A stretch of 64,000 nucleotides of DNA from Glandiceps talaboti. Lineage: Eukaryota > Hemichordata > Enteropneusta > Spengelidae. The notes under the pieces were generated by a model. The model had not been told where the DNA came from, did not search any database, and saw only the letters and a program-made list of their open reading frames with translations. A program made the translations under genes and the position numbers. The stretch lies in NCBI RefSeq assembly GCF_964340395.1, contig NC_135568.1, forward strand, positions 1,102,501 through 1,166,500, in the 5' to 3' direction. Positions 1-45,225 of the stretch are shown piece after piece (within the stretch, counting starts at the first letter, position 1; the number at the start of each line of letters is the position of its first letter).

Positions 1-766
1 TGTACATGACCTGAATGTAGCCCAAACTGATTTTAGAATATCTGAGTCCTTTGAATATCAGTATTTTTCTGTGGAACTATGCATGACTGGGATTCTACAG
101 GGGATATTCAAGTTACATCCCAGGAGAGCTAATTGAAAATGCAAGAGAGTCTCCTCTGCATGTCTTATCACATCATCGAAGTCAGTCTCGATAACTCTGT
201 CTATTTTACTGAATGCATCACAAATCTACATCACTCACAACTGCTTGTTCAGAGTAATCTCCATACACTGCCATGTCAGAATACATCCCATAATACATCA
301 GTTCATTCTGTCATTCTTTGTTACTCTTCTTGTGAAGCTCTGCAGAGTGTTCTTGCAATATTTATTTTATAAATTCTAAATCGGAAATTGTAAAGATGTA
401 TCTTATATATAGAGTTACATAGTAACATGGTTGCATTGTGACAGGTTTGCACTCCTAGGCTTCTACCGTCACATCTGAATAGTTCCTGGTTAAATGCACA
501 CACGCAACAATCGTATATAATAGCCCTGGTATGAAATATCAGCTTCTGGGTTGAAATTGACATCATTTTCTTTCCAGTGAGTCTAGTGTTTGTTAATATA
601 TATATATATGAGTATTAATATTGCAAGGTTTACATGTATTCATGAATATATCTCAATATGAAGGAAAAAAATAGATAAATCACTAAATACATAAATACAA
701 TCAAAATGCATGAATAAGTGAATGTATAAATGCATTAATGATTTTAATTATTAGATAGCATATATG

Positions 767-767
767 C

Positions 768-824
<57 letters not shown>

Positions 825-875
825 GGCAGGCAGGCAGACAGACAGGTAGGCAGACAGACAGACAGATAGATAGGC

Positions 876-908
<33 letters not shown>

Positions 909-931
909 GGTAGGCAGACAGGTAGGCAGAC
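767..931. repeat. GACA microsatellite
   Basis: Tandem CAGA/GACA tetranucleotide with scattered GGCA and GATA variants. It reads as Cys/Leu/Ser/Val-rich open frames on the minus strand, which are repeat artefacts. Confidence 0.95.
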
Positions 932-1720
932 AATCATAACAAGAGACTGACACACATAACCATTGTATACGGATTTAAAATAGATAAACTCACAAAATTC
1001 AATGTTATAAATTCCTTGAAGTGGTTTATATCGTTTTATGACCTTTTTCATTAACAACTCATTATAACAATCTCGCTCAAATAGAATTAACGCTTACTTA
1101 GGTGAAAGTAGAATAATATTACCAAATCACTCACGGCTTTCAGATGTTGTATTAACGTGCAACGTATACAAACTCTCTCTCTCAAGATAGATATGTGGCA
1201 AACATTCCTTACTGATTAAGGATGTCTCTTTCTTTAAAAGATCCGATCCAATGAATTTGTATTCTATACATATAAGCCACAATTACGTCATCTCATTCAC
1301 AACGTCTTCTCCTTGTCGTGAGATTCGTATTGCTGAAGTGTTTTTAAAACGGATGTAGCATTATTGAAGGGCAAACTAATTCCTTTGACGTGATAAGATG
1401 AATGATTTCCCAAAGTGTTTTGATGATATTCTAAAAAGATCTCTATATTATCTAATAAGAATAGAAACTGTTGTTGGATCCATTCAACTAATACATTCTA
1501 ATATACTGTGATAGATAAGTAGGTTTAGACTTGTAACAGCGTGTTTTCTTCAAACAGACAGAGGAGTGTTTTTTTGCGAGGATGTCATTCGACGACTTGC
1601 AGAATGCTTTGATGCCATATAGTATTTTTCATTCGTGGAGTCAGTACGGAAACAAATCGGATTTTTTATTTGTGTTAAAATAGGCCGCCTTTTAACTAAA
1701 GACAAAGAGACAGTCGAGTC

Positions 1721-1721
<1 letters not shown>

Positions 1722-1773
<52 letters not shown>

Positions 1774-1781
1774 GTCGAGTC

Positions 1782-1819
<38 letters not shown>

Positions 1820-1859
1820 TCGAGTCAGATAGATAGACAGACAGACAGACAGTCGAGTC

Positions 1860-1904
<45 letters not shown>

Positions 1905-1915
1905 GGCAGGCAGGC

Positions 1916-1961
<46 letters not shown>
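1722..1961. repeat. GACA microsatellite with higher-order insert
   Basis: GACA tetranucleotide tract interrupted several times by the same short insert (GTCGAGTCAGATA). The interspersed copies show that blocks of repeat plus insert were duplicated, not only single tetranucleotides. Confidence 0.95.
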
Positions 1962-1962
<1 letters not shown>

Positions 1963-2423
1963 TGCTTTTTCATTGGTTAACAGTGATATCATACTCAATG
2001 TTCTAGCAATACTAAAGAATTGCTCTCCCCCCCCCCTCTAAAGTGCAATGTTCACAACAGATGCCGCGTATAATCTGTATAACTAAATTGAGGGAAATTT
2101 GAAAAACAGTAGAATAGGAAAGTATTTGAAGACGACATGGTGGAATGTACAAAGGTCTTTCAAGTAATTCATTACAGTAACTGTAAGCTTGTAACAGCAT
2201 TGCGTTGATCTATGACATTTGTAATCCTTCACATAACCAGCCATCTATTCACTTATACACTACTGGGTCTTATCGACAAATATCACACACAGTAAATCCT
2301 TTGATAGACGATATTATAAACATATGTGACATATTTTTCCCATCAGCTGAAATACATGCAATCTTACATTATAAAGATTAAGCCGTGGTCTAATTGACTT
2401 GATAACACATAGCTTTCATACAA

Positions 2424-2495
2424 CCTTCTACAGTGATTGGCTTAGATTGTATGTATCACGTGGTATGTAACCATAGTGACCTCAATTTGAATACA
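2424..2495 (+). repeat. Dispersed repeat, copy 1
   Basis: About 70 bp matching, in inverse orientation, 45226-45300. Shared blocks include CAGTGATTGGCTTAGA, a central CATGT/ACGTG part and AGTGACCTCAATTTG. The distance between copies and the unrelated flanks suggest an old short interspersed element; no TSD or internal promoter was identified. Confidence 0.5.
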
Positions 2496-4695
2496 AAGAG
2501 CGATATTCATGTTGTATATTTCGTTGGGCACTGTTTCAGTAGCACGAGGGTTTTACAAGTGATTTGCTTTGCGTCTGGAAAGAATACTTGCCATAGAACA
2601 GAACGTGACTGATGTGTTACATGTATAAAACACTTATTGCCTGGTCGTAAGGTCACTTATTACCCATCATGCTGTTGTGCAGCAACTATTTCCCTCAGTT
2701 TTCAACCGCGGGAGATATTATTATAATTCATAGTTTATTAAATTCTGTATTTTGATATTCTTTATTCTCTGATACATTTCATTCGATTTCATTCCAGTCT
2801 ATTTTATTTTATTTCATCACCAAAACCTGACATTACTCCTGTACTACTTTCACCTACCAGAGAAATTTTATTTCAGAATTACTCCGTATCTATGGTAACT
2901 GATAGTATAATCTGACATCTTCCTAATAAAGTTAATATCTTCTCGTAATAAATTTTAAACATGCCAAGATTTAACATAATATATTAAAGCGTATAGAATG
3001 TGATGACATTGTAACCATGGCTACGCATAAAGTCTTAGAAAAAAAGCGATATATTGTTGTTTACAGGAGGTATACATCTTCCCTATGATCAAAATATGCA
3101 AGTAAGGTCAAATGAACAGTTCCCCGCAGCTGGCCCGAGTAAAGCAAACCTATTTTCAATCAACAGTTTGGCGTCAGCCACACCGAGAAACCAAAGACTG
3201 TTATTTGCCTCAAGTAATTGTATGAAGTTTTCAACAGAGTCTAATTAATGCTATGACTGTACATCTTTAGTATATACTCCACGTAAGGATAGTACAAAGT
3301 TTGGAGATTAGACATCGACAATCACAGACTTTTAAAATGAACCACACAGCATTTGTCAAAGTTTCTGTCCTAGCGGATAACAATGTGAATGCATTAATTA
3401 AACAAGTCTTGTTACAATTTCAGGCCGAAAGTTGCCAATCTACAATAATTGGTTAGAATAATTTGTCGTTTATGTACATTTTCATCACTATTATAAGTTA
3501 TTACTGAGCTAAATAAAAACAGCGGCGTATATAACTTTATGCTATTTCCAAATGAAATCTCAATCACGTAAACGATCATAAAAAGTGAAACATCTGAGTA
3601 CCCGTATGTTACATGTTTTTGAATATATATTGGTAGATCGCATGATAGAGAAGTGCTTTCGCATATATATCACTTATTTACATAGCCAATCATATCTATT
3701 CTAGAAATATGTCATAAGATATTATTAACATTGCAATAATACTTATCGCATCAATGCTATATACCTCTAATGGCAAGGTCAACACAGCAGTCGGTATTCA
3801 TCACACTTCTATCAAAATGACTACTACTACCTAAGGCTTGATCATCAAAGGATACCGTCTAATTTCATCGACAACTGTACTAGTAGCGTATTGCAATACA
3901 TTTCTAGTGAAGCTTAGACGACAAAGGTGTGCCGGTTGTGTGAGGATATGTGACTGTACATTGTATTGCATGCATCAAAGTCACGTACATGATTTCAGTG
4001 ATTGTTGATAATTGTATTATTGTAGGATCACAAATACGAGGTAATCGTTCCAAGGTGTGTATGATGTCATCAGTATTTCGCTTCTGGTTATTCCAAGTGC
4101 TCTGAATTTTTCATATCTAGCTTGCAGTGTAGAAAACCACTTTAGGCATATTTCGTTGGATAATTGGCAGTGTAGCATGCAACCGTCACGTGATCGTGAT
4201 AGTACTAGTATTACAACTAAAACAGGCAACGTTCGCCTGAAGAATATATATATATTATAACATACACACTTTACTGCTGATTAACACTGCAGGGTTGTTA
4301 ATGAGGGAAGTCTAAAAAGCTGAGTGAACGTACACATAACTCTCTCTTCAACCACAATCCAGTTGTGTTCAGCAATGAAAGTGTTTTTTATCTAAAAACA
4401 ATAACCTCAATATGCCGAATAATCGACGTTCTCATTAAATGTTAGCTGTAGACTATTTGATAAACTACCACAATCATTAAATTTTGACGATTATTTGTGA
4501 ATTCCTCAATAGTTTCCAGTAAGTGTATTTTTATGATATTTGACGTTAGCCTATAAAAATATTATAATACTGAATATTTACATGAAACCTAGAATCATTA
4601 ATACCAACGTATTACATTACATTTGTTCTCTGTCATTGTTAAAACAGTCAATTCCATTGTAGGAATTTCTTTGATTTTTTCATACGTATAATAAA

Positions 4696-4703
4696 TGACG
4701 TCA
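4696..4703. promoter_or_regulatory. Perfect CRE palindrome (TGACGTCA)
   Basis: An exact cAMP-response-element core, continuing as TGACGTCACATGA. It lies about 1.9 kb before the GPCR exon. A single 8-mer is weak evidence; function is inferred only. Confidence 0.2.
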
Positions 4704-6008
4704 CATGATCGTTTATCCAGTAATATCAACTTTGGGTTAACTTAAAATACCCGGATGTACCATTTGGATATGCTGCACAATTTACATGTGAACTCAGCGT
4801 GTTCCCCTTTAAAACAGGAAACACATTGTTGTAATGTGAAACAGTAAACATTTCTTATTAATATTTCTGTGGATATCTTTATATGGAACTCATCTCTATC
4901 GATAATTTTCCGGTACGCATGATAATACTCCTTTTTTTACTAGGGTTCAGTATATGCCAACAAATTAAAAATTAAACTAAAATATTACATCTTCATCTCT
5001 CATCACTGTATATGATTAAGAAATCGATTATCTAACACGTCTCATTTTCTAAACTTTTTCAATGATATGCAATCCAATTGCCCTGTGGACCAACTATGGT
5101 GTTTGGTGAACGCTGTTATCTAATCAAATTACTAGTTTTAGTCAATGAAAAAAACCCAAGTGGAGAAATAATATCAAGAAGTAGTATTGAAAGTAAAATG
5201 TACAATTATGACTGCATGGCAAAAACTTATCTACAAAATGTAAAGTATCGAATTAATGTCTTGCAAAGCTAGAAGTGAGCTTGGTAAGATATAATGCAAT
5301 GCATTGATGTACTTAGGTGAAAAATTACTCGTGAAGATTGGGCTGAACAGAAACGAGACCCAAACTTTAAGGATTCACACCGTTGGGAATAGATTCAGGA
5401 ACTACAAGATAATTCATCTCATATGACAACCAAACCATCACCAGACTATTCGTTTGCTACAATTCTCTGACTGTTATTTAATCTGTATCGAATGATAGTC
5501 ATTTCTGTATACGTTTAGTTCTGTCAGGTTCCCACCTTGTCATATAAAATGTCTACAATTCGTGTACCACATTTCCACAATGAAGTACATAATGCTAACA
5601 AACTTAATATTTAAAACTTGACGTTTATGTTGCATCTATGACGTAGTTGAGAAAGTGGTGTAAGGCATACATTTGACTGGCTACCCTATAGGAGAAACAA
5701 AATAACAAGCTATGTAGACAACAATGCGGTGGGGTTAAAGGTCAGTGCATGCTTCAATCAGTAGACTCAATGATCAGTTGTCGATTCTGACACGGTGACG
5801 GTATTCTTTGTTGAGGTAATTGATGTTTCTACTGGTCACCATCCCTGATTTCTTAATTTATATAACGTACTTCATATTACTTGTAAAGTGACGTACATGT
5901 AGTAAGGTACAGGTAGATGGAATGATAGGCAGTAAGACGGACAGAAAAAATACTGTAACACTTATCGATATAATGTAATAAATCACGAGCAATAACAACT
6001 CTTTCTAT

Positions 6009-6145
<137 letters not shown>

Positions 6146-6329
6146 CACGCGCGAGCAAAAAAAACCAAAAAGGTTGACAAACAGACGTACGGGTAAAAAT
6201 TGAAAGAGAGAATGAGACAGAGATTATACCTTCTTATTCTTTAAGTTATCTCAAGATAAGATTTTAGCAATAATGTGATAAATAATGTATGGATAATTTG
6301 ATGGCGTAAATATTTAGAGAAAATGATTG

Positions 6330-6513
6330 TTATTTTTTTCTCGATTGTGGTTTCTTTGTTAGAAATTATTTTAATCGTAATACCTAACATTTTATATAAA
6401 ATGTGTAGAAATTAACAATTATTTTCTCTAATTCTACATATTTTATATAAAATGTTTAGGTATTACGATTAAAATAATTTCAAACAAAGAAACCACAATC
6501 GAGAAAAAAAATT
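6330..6513. mobile_element. Foldback MITE-like element
   Basis: Two arms of about 80 bp are near-perfect reverse complements (outer block TTTTTTTCTCGATTGTGG, inner block TTTTATATAAAATG) around a loop of about 20 bp. The arms are flanked by TTA on both sides, a possible short target duplication. No coding capacity. It ends about 100 bp before the GPCR exon acceptor, so it sits at the 3' end of that intron. Confidence 0.7.
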
Positions 6514-6611
6514 AGTTCTGGGTTTGTCCCTTTTATGAATAGGACGACGACAATCGACAATTTGCTCTACAGACAGAAATAAATTTAACACTTTCAATTT
6601 TCCATTTACAG

Positions 6612-6866
6612 GTGCGGATGTTGTGCAAACATCTGGGTGTATGGCCAAGTCCGATATTAGACTACATCGCCTACAAAATGTCTCTTAGTAATTCCATGAT
6701 CAATCCCTTTATATACGGAATTACTCGACGTCAGTTTCGGAAGCAAATCTACGCATGCGTCGTCAGTATGTTTACCTGTTGTCGATCGAGTAAGATTCAC
6801 AATGCACCTGCGTCGATTGCCAAGGATTGTGAAATGCAAACGTATGATAAAACGGTTGAGAAATAA
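6612..6866 (+). CDS. Rhodopsin-class (class A) GPCR, terminal coding exon
   Basis: The exon opens after a TTTACAG acceptor and reads 84 codons to a TAA. It starts in the loop before TM7 (HLGVWPSPILDYIAYKM), followed by SNSMINPFIYG, the TM7 NPxxY motif, then helix 8 (RRQFRKQI) with a Cys-rich stretch (ACVVSMFTCCRSSK) suited to palmitoylation, and a short tail. The retinal-lysine position six residues before the NPxxY Asn is Leu, so it is not an opsin. TM1-TM6 must be encoded upstream and were not found. The ligand cannot be told; NPFIY plus FRK is common in peptide, amine and orphan receptors. An AATAAA overlaps the stop codon (6862-6867) and another lies at 7029-7034. The reading begins with a Val codon directly at the acceptor (phase 0), so no initiator Met is expected here. 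Confidence 0.8.
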   Translation: MRMLCKHLGVWPSPILDYIAYKMSLSNSMINPFIYGITRRQFRKQIYACVVSMFTCCRSSKIHNAPASIAKDCEMQTYDKTVEK

Positions 6867-7489
6867 AACAACAACAACATGGATTTACTCGTGATGGAGA
6901 GATATAAAAAGACACGTAGATATACTATAAAATAACAGAAGAACAGTAAAAGTCTCTGAGTCATCTCAAGTATATTTCTACTAGTACCGTAGACTTGGTA
7001 AAGTCTCCGTTTTTTCACTCATTATTTGAATAAATTGATTAAAGTACTACTGTGTCCTGACTGAGTGATTACGAACTGTTGGATGACCGCCTAAACCCTT
7101 GGGAGACTATTAGTAACACAGAAAAAACCTAAATGAGGCCATTTTCCTTTTAAGTTACAAAACTAAAAATTAATAACAATCTCATTTTGACATTTTGGTG
7201 GATATGCCACGAGACTGATGCCAGTTTACTAAAAAACACTAAAAAAGACAATACACAACGTGAAGTCAATACAAGTAATTTCTAAAGATATCATAAGTTC
7301 TGCCATGGTACGGTGATACATAATAAATATCTGTAGAATGGCCATGTGGCTTTTAGATCAACGGCGTGGAGAATTACAATCTGTTTAGTGTTTTCACAAT
7401 ATTATCTATATAATTTCAATACACAAAGAAATACGGTGTCCTTTTGTGAACTTTGGAATACTACTTCGATTGGGCCTTGACGCAGTGTC

Positions 7490-7650
7490 CAGTGTATGTG
7501 TAATATTATGAGGTTATTACCCGATATCACCTCTTCATTCGTCGTATCACCATTCGTGCAGTTTCTGTAACGGAATCTGCACTGACGGTGCTACGACGAA
7601 CGAAGAGCAGGTGATATCAGGTAATAACCTCGTAATATCGCACACGCAGT
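7490..7650. mobile_element. Foldback MITE-like element
   Basis: Imperfect palindrome: GAGGTTATTACC, GATATCACCT, TTCGTCGTA and GTGCAG blocks on the left recur as reverse complements in the same order on the right (GTGATATCAGGTAATAACCT and so on) around a loop of about 15 bp. No coding potential beyond palindrome-induced open frames. Confidence 0.65.
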
Positions 7651-8169
7651 AAGCAGACAGAATAGCGCCGTATACGGTCATACGATTGACAGCTGCCGTT
7701 TTTCACGTCCTGCCTCATTCTCATCACAGAGGGCGCATTCCACTTTGTAGTGTTAGGAGTGAAAAAGTAAAAGTAACAAGTAATGTGGGGCCTTAGTGTA
7801 AAGACCATTTGTAACGAAAATTGTCTAGCCTGATTGCGATCACGCAAATATGCAAATCTTGGCTAACATTATGGAACATGAGTAAAATTCGTTTTGCATC
7901 CATGTTTTAATACTTTATACTATACCAAATCCCTCAATTTCATCTATTCATGCACAATACAAAACATTACGTTCCTTGAATCATCTTTTGAAATTTATAT
8001 AACTTATCTCTCAATGCAAATTTTCTTAATCACGCTATTTTATTTTTCCAATTTGCATTTTCCGATATTACATATTAATTTTATTTCATTCTACAACAAA
8101 TTAAACTTTTGATATACAGTTTGATATATAGTTCTATATGATGACAGATTAATTGTCAACTCTGGCTTT

Positions 8170-8183
8170 GTTGTCATGGCAAC
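8170..8183. promoter_or_regulatory. X-box-like (RFX) motif
   Basis: GTTGTCATGGCAAC is a near-perfect inverted repeat matching the RFX X-box pattern (GTTGYC, 2-nt spacer, GGCAAC). It lies beyond the 3' end of the methyltransferase gene. It may be chance; a second similar motif is at 11430-11443. Confidence 0.2.
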
Positions 8184-8310
8184 AACATCAACTGATGAAT
8201 TTGAATTCAGTTCAGGGTATATATCATCAGTAAAAATTATAAGATTAGGCCAAAAAGAAGAATTGTTTCTGGTCAGCACATGCATCACTTTAAATATCCT
8301 AGTGTCGGTC

Positions 8311-8312
<2 letters not shown>

Positions 8313-8407
<95 letters not shown>

Positions 8408-8466
8408 GTGTTTGTGTATGTATGTGTGTGTGTGCGTGTGTGTGTCTGTGTGTCTGTCTGTCTGTC

Positions 8467-8497
<31 letters not shown>
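8313..8497. repeat. TG microsatellite
   Basis: Long TG tract with CG, TGTC and TGTA interruptions; overlapping Cys-Val and Thr-His open frames are artefacts. Confidence 0.96.
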
Positions 8498-8967
8498 CCA
8501 GCCCATGCACTCTGCAGATCAGCAGGGAAACACAAAGTGAAGAACTGATGAGCAAATAGCAAATAACATATGTGCCCCCCCCCCCACACACACACACATA
8601 CACACTTGCTGTAAAGTACTAAATAAAAAGACAGGTTTGTTGAGAATTTAAAAATTTTAAAAAATTGAGTTGTTGCACCACTTTAGACAAAATGTCCTGA
8701 CCAGAAAAATGTCTTTGTTTTGGCCTTAGTTTTAAGATTTTACTTGTACACCCAATCACAGAAAGTGTTTAGTTCCACTACATGTCATTTTAAGAGGTCT
8801 TACTAAAACATGATAAAACAAGAAATATTTTTACGGAATATACATTTAATCAAGATATTTCTCTGATATCCTAAAAGGTAAATTATGACAAACAAATATG
8901 AGACAAATGGTTGCCATTAGTTACCCTCTTCTAAATACCATTATAGTGGTCTCAGATATCATCACAC

Positions 8968-13043
<4,076 letters not shown>

Positions 13044-13202
13044 CGTCGGGTACTAAGGTGAAGGTACTTGTATGATATATCGGGATTTGACACCTCACAT
13101 AAAAAGGTCAATGTGATACCGGGCGAGACATTTATGCAAATCCAGGAGTGATAAGGCTGGGGTCAGAATTTACGGCAGGGAGGGCTGGGGGAAAATTGGG
13201 CG

Positions 13203-13359
<157 letters not shown>

Positions 13360-14011
13360 TTTCACTCTTATTCTTTTTACTCTTATTCTTAAAGCCAATT
13401 TTTAGGCTATTCTGACCCTTTTAGACAATAATTTCCAAGCTTTACAAGACAACACCAACATGTAAAAAGCAACTACATAGGGTTGAAAAATTAAAAGAGA
13501 AGTAAGAGGTAGGGAAAGGGCTTTAGACTAGGATATGTCCACCTCTTGTGGATGGGGTCCTAGGGGGTCTCTCCCTTAGGAGCTCTGGACCAACTTTTAC
13601 TTTAGGCTATTCAGAGCCTCTCAGACAATAACTTCAAGACAGCACCGTCAAGTATCAGAAATTATACTGGCAATAATTTCACATCTCTAATAGACAGTAC
13701 AACTAAAATTAGCAATTAATGTTTAAGAAAACTTTAATACCATTATGACAGTAAAATATTGGTGCATCTGATTGTTAGCTGACTATACGAGTTACGTCTG
13801 GAGTGATGTACTTCTTGCAGGTCTCCCCCTAGGCGATGGGGAGTAAAACAAGGTTTGGTATAATTTAGCATTATGACATGACTTATTAAAATCAATCAAT
13901 CTTTATTGCGTAACATCATGCTTTAGCGAGCATGGTAAAGCATACAAAAATAAGTAAATAAAATACAATATTAAAGACATTTTCAAAACTTATTAAAAGT
14001 ACGGTAGGGGA

Positions 14012-14250
14012 AATTAAGCACATGGGCGTGTAATATTTCATAGATTATTGTTTTCCAGGTCTACAGACTAAATATAACAGCCTTTTGATTAATATATTCC
14101 TACATGTAAGAGGAAGAGTAATATTTCTTCGTAGTATAGAGATTGATACATTTGTAGCAGTAAGATTCGTATGATATTTTCCTAAGAAAACGACATTCTA
14201 AGCAATAAGAAAACAACAATCTATGAAATATTACACGCCCATGTGAAATT
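14012..14250. mobile_element. Foldback element with about 43-bp inverted ends
   Basis: AATTAAGCACATGGGCGTG...TAATATTTCATAGATT on the left recurs inverted on the right (AATCTATGAAATATTA, CACGCCCATGTGAAATT) with about 150 bp between. A non-autonomous transposon is the simplest reading. Confidence 0.55.
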
Positions 14251-15161
14251 AAGCTGCGCAGGAACAAATCGTATACATTACAATGCATTTAAATCACCCT
14301 GTGCAAGAGATATACAATAATACATGCTATATTATTATATAAATCTCCTCTGCACATTTGTATTAAATTGTATATGAATCACCCTTCCCATGAAGGTATA
14401 TGTGCCGCCATACCCTTTGCAAGAGAAAGGCACAAGCAACATCTTGTACCCGTTCACCCTTTTGTTCCTGCACACACCTTACTTTCATCCATGGCTATCT
14501 CTGACTGCATTGTACTGGAACAGTAGTTTGTAGTAAAGAAGTGGATTATTTTCATTTATTTTCATGTAATTAAGAAGTACACTACTGGAAGTACGTTACT
14601 ATTGTATCAGGGATGAGTTCTTCTATTCTAACTATTTCTAATTTGGGAATCAACCCCCACCCCCACCCTCAACCCACCCCAACCTGGGAACCCCCCCCCC
14701 CCACCCATCAAATGGTTTTGTGGGTTATACATTCCGAACAAAAGCGGTAGTTTGGTTAATTACAAAATAAAACATTTTCCCATGTATGGAAGATTTTAAC
14801 ACCTCTCTGTACACATACACAACCAAACAAACACATTCTCGTGAAAAGTGTGATTGTTCACTTTTCGATCTTACGACAACGTCTAGGACGGGCTGTGGCG
14901 CAATACATTATTTATGGGGTTTAGCGATTCTAACTCATTTTCTAAATTGCGTATTATAAGCCGAGAAATACATTCTGTACACATTGTTTACAGGTTATTG
15001 GTAAAATAAATTACCTGCAATGTTTCAAGACAGGATTTTAGAGGACGTGAACAACCACGCTTCATTCGGATTAACGATACGCTTCATTCGGATTAACGAT
15101 AGTATTCACTCTTCGTAAAAAGAGCCCCCCACAAAATAGTAGTCTGTTCCGGTAGCTAAGG

Positions 15162-15172
15162 AACCGCCATTT
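15162..15172 (-). promoter_or_regulatory. YY1-like site at presumed ankyrin-Death promoter
   Basis: On the minus strand it reads CAAATGGCGGTTCC, a good match to the YY1 core AAnATGGCGG often found at TATA-less start sites. It lies about 160 bp before the splice donor of the proposed first exon. Confidence 0.3.
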
Positions 15173-15174
15173 GT

Positions 15175-15333
15175 AAATCATTTTGTTGGTAGACGAGTGA
15201 AAACCTTATTCAGTGCAAGTCCTTTATATCACGTATTTTATTCAACCCTGCGTGTGACTTAAGGCACAAATATCTCACTTGACGTTAAAACTGTAATCTA
15301 CAAGAAGTTTTGGATTGGATATCAAGGCAAAAG
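15175..15333 (+). other. Probable 5' UTR exon of ankyrin-Death gene (start approximate)
   Basis: A strong donor AAAG|GTAAGAA ends at 15333. The stretch in front is less repetitive than its surroundings and lies downstream of the YY1-like site. The next exon (16579-16678) has 49 nt of untranslated sequence before its ATG, so an upstream leader exon is expected. The 5' limit is a guess. Confidence 0.4.
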
Positions 15334-15758
15334 GTAAGAATTAGAACGTAACGTCGCATCGAAATTAGCTTGGGGCTGCCAGCGGGGATCCAATACATCA
15401 TTTTAGTGGCTTTCGCTTTTCAGAACATATTGTATTTCAGTCGTGAAAAGTGATTTCAATATGGTCTGTAATTATATCCCATATCCGTATATATTGGAAG
15501 TGCCTTAAGCGTAAAATAACTTGACGTTAATAGTTCACCTGTCTCGTATTTCCACCTGTCCTGTTGCGTACGTTTATTTGCATAACATTCACAATCACAT
15601 TGACAATGATGTTTTCTAAAATAAACCCCGTCAATTCAAGTACACTGTCATGACTGTATCGTTAACACAACACGCACCTGTACCCCTAACAATGCAAATA
15701 TGTAGCAAGCCAAAGATGTGACATCATAGAGTTCATTCATAGACCCTCCACCTCCTTG

Positions 15759-15780
15759 GGGGGGGGGGGGGGGGGGGGGG
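15759..15780. repeat. Poly-G tract
   Basis: Twenty-two consecutive G residues on the plus strand in intron 1; could form G-quadruplex structures and is prone to sequencing length errors. Confidence 0.95.
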
Positions 15781-16627
15781 TCTATGGTTCATTTTACAGC
15801 TTTTCTAGAACTATTTTTGTATTTTCATAAACACATTACAAGCTACAAACACAACAGTAAATTCGTACATGTAATGCATTATTCAAACAATATAATTCAC
15901 AGAAGAATATTGAAAATTCTCATTAAAAATGAAGAAAGATTTTTAAAAAAGGGAAAATCTTAGTGCATAGTTGAAATTTGCTAATGAATTAAAATAAGTA
16001 ATAAGTTGGTGTTGTATATTATGAAATACAATTATCCCCTAGAGAGTATTATACAGCTGGTCAAAACCTCATTGCTTTAGTGTACCATATGCTGATATTT
16101 TGATTTTTTAAATAAATGTAATTATTTTGTTGTGTGTTACTGTCTATTTCATAAAGATAACAACTCACTGAAAACAAGAAAGCACTCAATTGAATAAATC
16201 TCAAAAAGTGCTTCTAGGACAGCCTTGCAATATATTTTATTTGACATGAAGCACTGTATTTGAGTCATTATTTTTTTTATTCTAGCTGAGCATGTGCAAA
16301 AGTTTTTTTCTGCAGAAATAAGTCCCGCTAAAATACAAGGTACTTTTATGAGTTGTCATATATCTATATATTAAGCTGTTGTAAAAGATGTCAGCAATAG
16401 TTGCACTCAATATGGTACACGACTGGATGAATTTTTCACTTTATACTTTCCCTTCCTCTGTCTGTCAAATTAAAGTGCATTTCACACATCCTAAATTGTG
16501 ATGTGTCCCCCCCCCCTCCCTGAGTGTGATACCCTCAGTAATACCCACAGTAATGTCATCCAATATTTTGTCAAACAGATTGTGGTTGCTTTCCTTGATG
16601 TGATTTGTAAATACGGTACAAGTAGAA

Positions 16628-43920
<27,293 letters not shown>

Positions 43921-45225
43921 TTTCAGTTGATATATGTATGTATCATCTAGTGTGCCAAAGAAGAACAGTATTTCAATTTACCAAAGATAATCGACATCAA
44001 GAAATCTTGAGTACCCTCAGTCTGTAACTATAGCTAAAATAATGTTGGTTTGGCGTTTTCACTCCTGTAATGTGACATGTTTTACTCACACTTAGACAAC
44101 TTCTAATGCAGAAGATACAATACCATAGGTGTCATGTACTGTGGGGATGTAGAAGTAGTCAAGTTGATATGTTGATTATCAGTTAGAAAATAAACAATTG
44201 AAGCCATTTATATATATATGTAACCATCAAGTCCATGTGTAATGGTTATCATCAGAGACCTGTTTCTACTGCTCTGAGAAAAATAGCAATGATTATCAGT
44301 GTTCAATGTGATTGGGCAAAGGATCCTGCTGTGTTTGTTGTCTCTGCTATTGTTACTGTAGAGTTGAAATATGTCTATCTTTGTGTCAAAAATGTAAGGT
44401 CCCATGAGTGCAAAACCAAACCAACATCATTTTAGCTGTAAATAAATGCTCGTCAGAACATATACGGTAAATGAAAACTCAATTCAGACTTATTTCTGGC
44501 TTTAGGACACCTGTATTGATTTATTTTTAATGTGTCAAGTGCAGAATGACATTTTTACAAGGTTTTAATTTTGGGCAAATCATTTAGGTGCTATTTTATC
44601 ACCTAAAATCACATGTAAGTGGATAGCGGTAATCGATACAAGTGTACTAAAGACAGAAATAAGTCTGACTGGACTTTTCCTTGATAGCAGTAATTGACTC
44701 CAGTGTGAGTAGTAAAGGTAGAAATAAGTTGGACTGGACTTTTCCTTTACAGAAATCTTTGATCAGTCAGCTCTATTTAGATCATACAACTTCCAATTCA
44801 TGTTTATACCAAGAAATATTGTAGAAAAAACTGACAGATTTGATGTTATATCAGATTCACATATTTTACATTGTCATTTTAGGTTTACTTATTCTCAGTA
44901 CCTGTAATAGCATTTTACCTTGCGCTAGAGAGTCAAAATAGAACGAGAAGGTTGACTTATTCTCAGTACCTGCAATAGCATTTTACTGAGTCATATTAGA
45001 GGGTCAAAATAGAACAAGAAGGTTGGCTTATTCTCACATGTGCCTGTAGTAATGCATGTGAAGCGGAAGTTGTTGTGTCGACCAAGAAATTGAATGGTTG
45101 TTATTTTCCAGAAACCTAGGTGGTAGAATTCTGGTGCAGGTACCAAGAATTGTCAGGCACATATTCTTTCCAGAATCAAAGCAAATTACTCCCAAAATAG
45201 AAAATAAATATTGCCTTCTGAATGC

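Larger units (their letters stand above)
6867..8967. other. Intergenic region between convergent genes
   Basis: Contains the probable 3' UTR of the GPCR exon (AATAAA at 7029-7034), a foldback at 7490-7650, a TG microsatellite and, at its right end, the 3' flank of the minus-strand methyltransferase. ATTAAA read on the minus strand at 8845-8850 is a possible poly(A) signal for that gene. No other coding sequence recognised. Confidence 0.5.

Noticed and set aside
3054-3248. 64-codon frame as a possible upstream GPCR exon
   Set aside because: No hydrophobic helix or GPCR motif in its translation.
8091-8603. 170-codon Thr-His-rich frame and its Cys-Val counterparts
   Set aside because: Produced by the TG/CA microsatellite; the same holds for Ser-Leu, Arg-Glu, Tyr-Ile-His and Cys-Leu-Ser frames over the other microsatellites.
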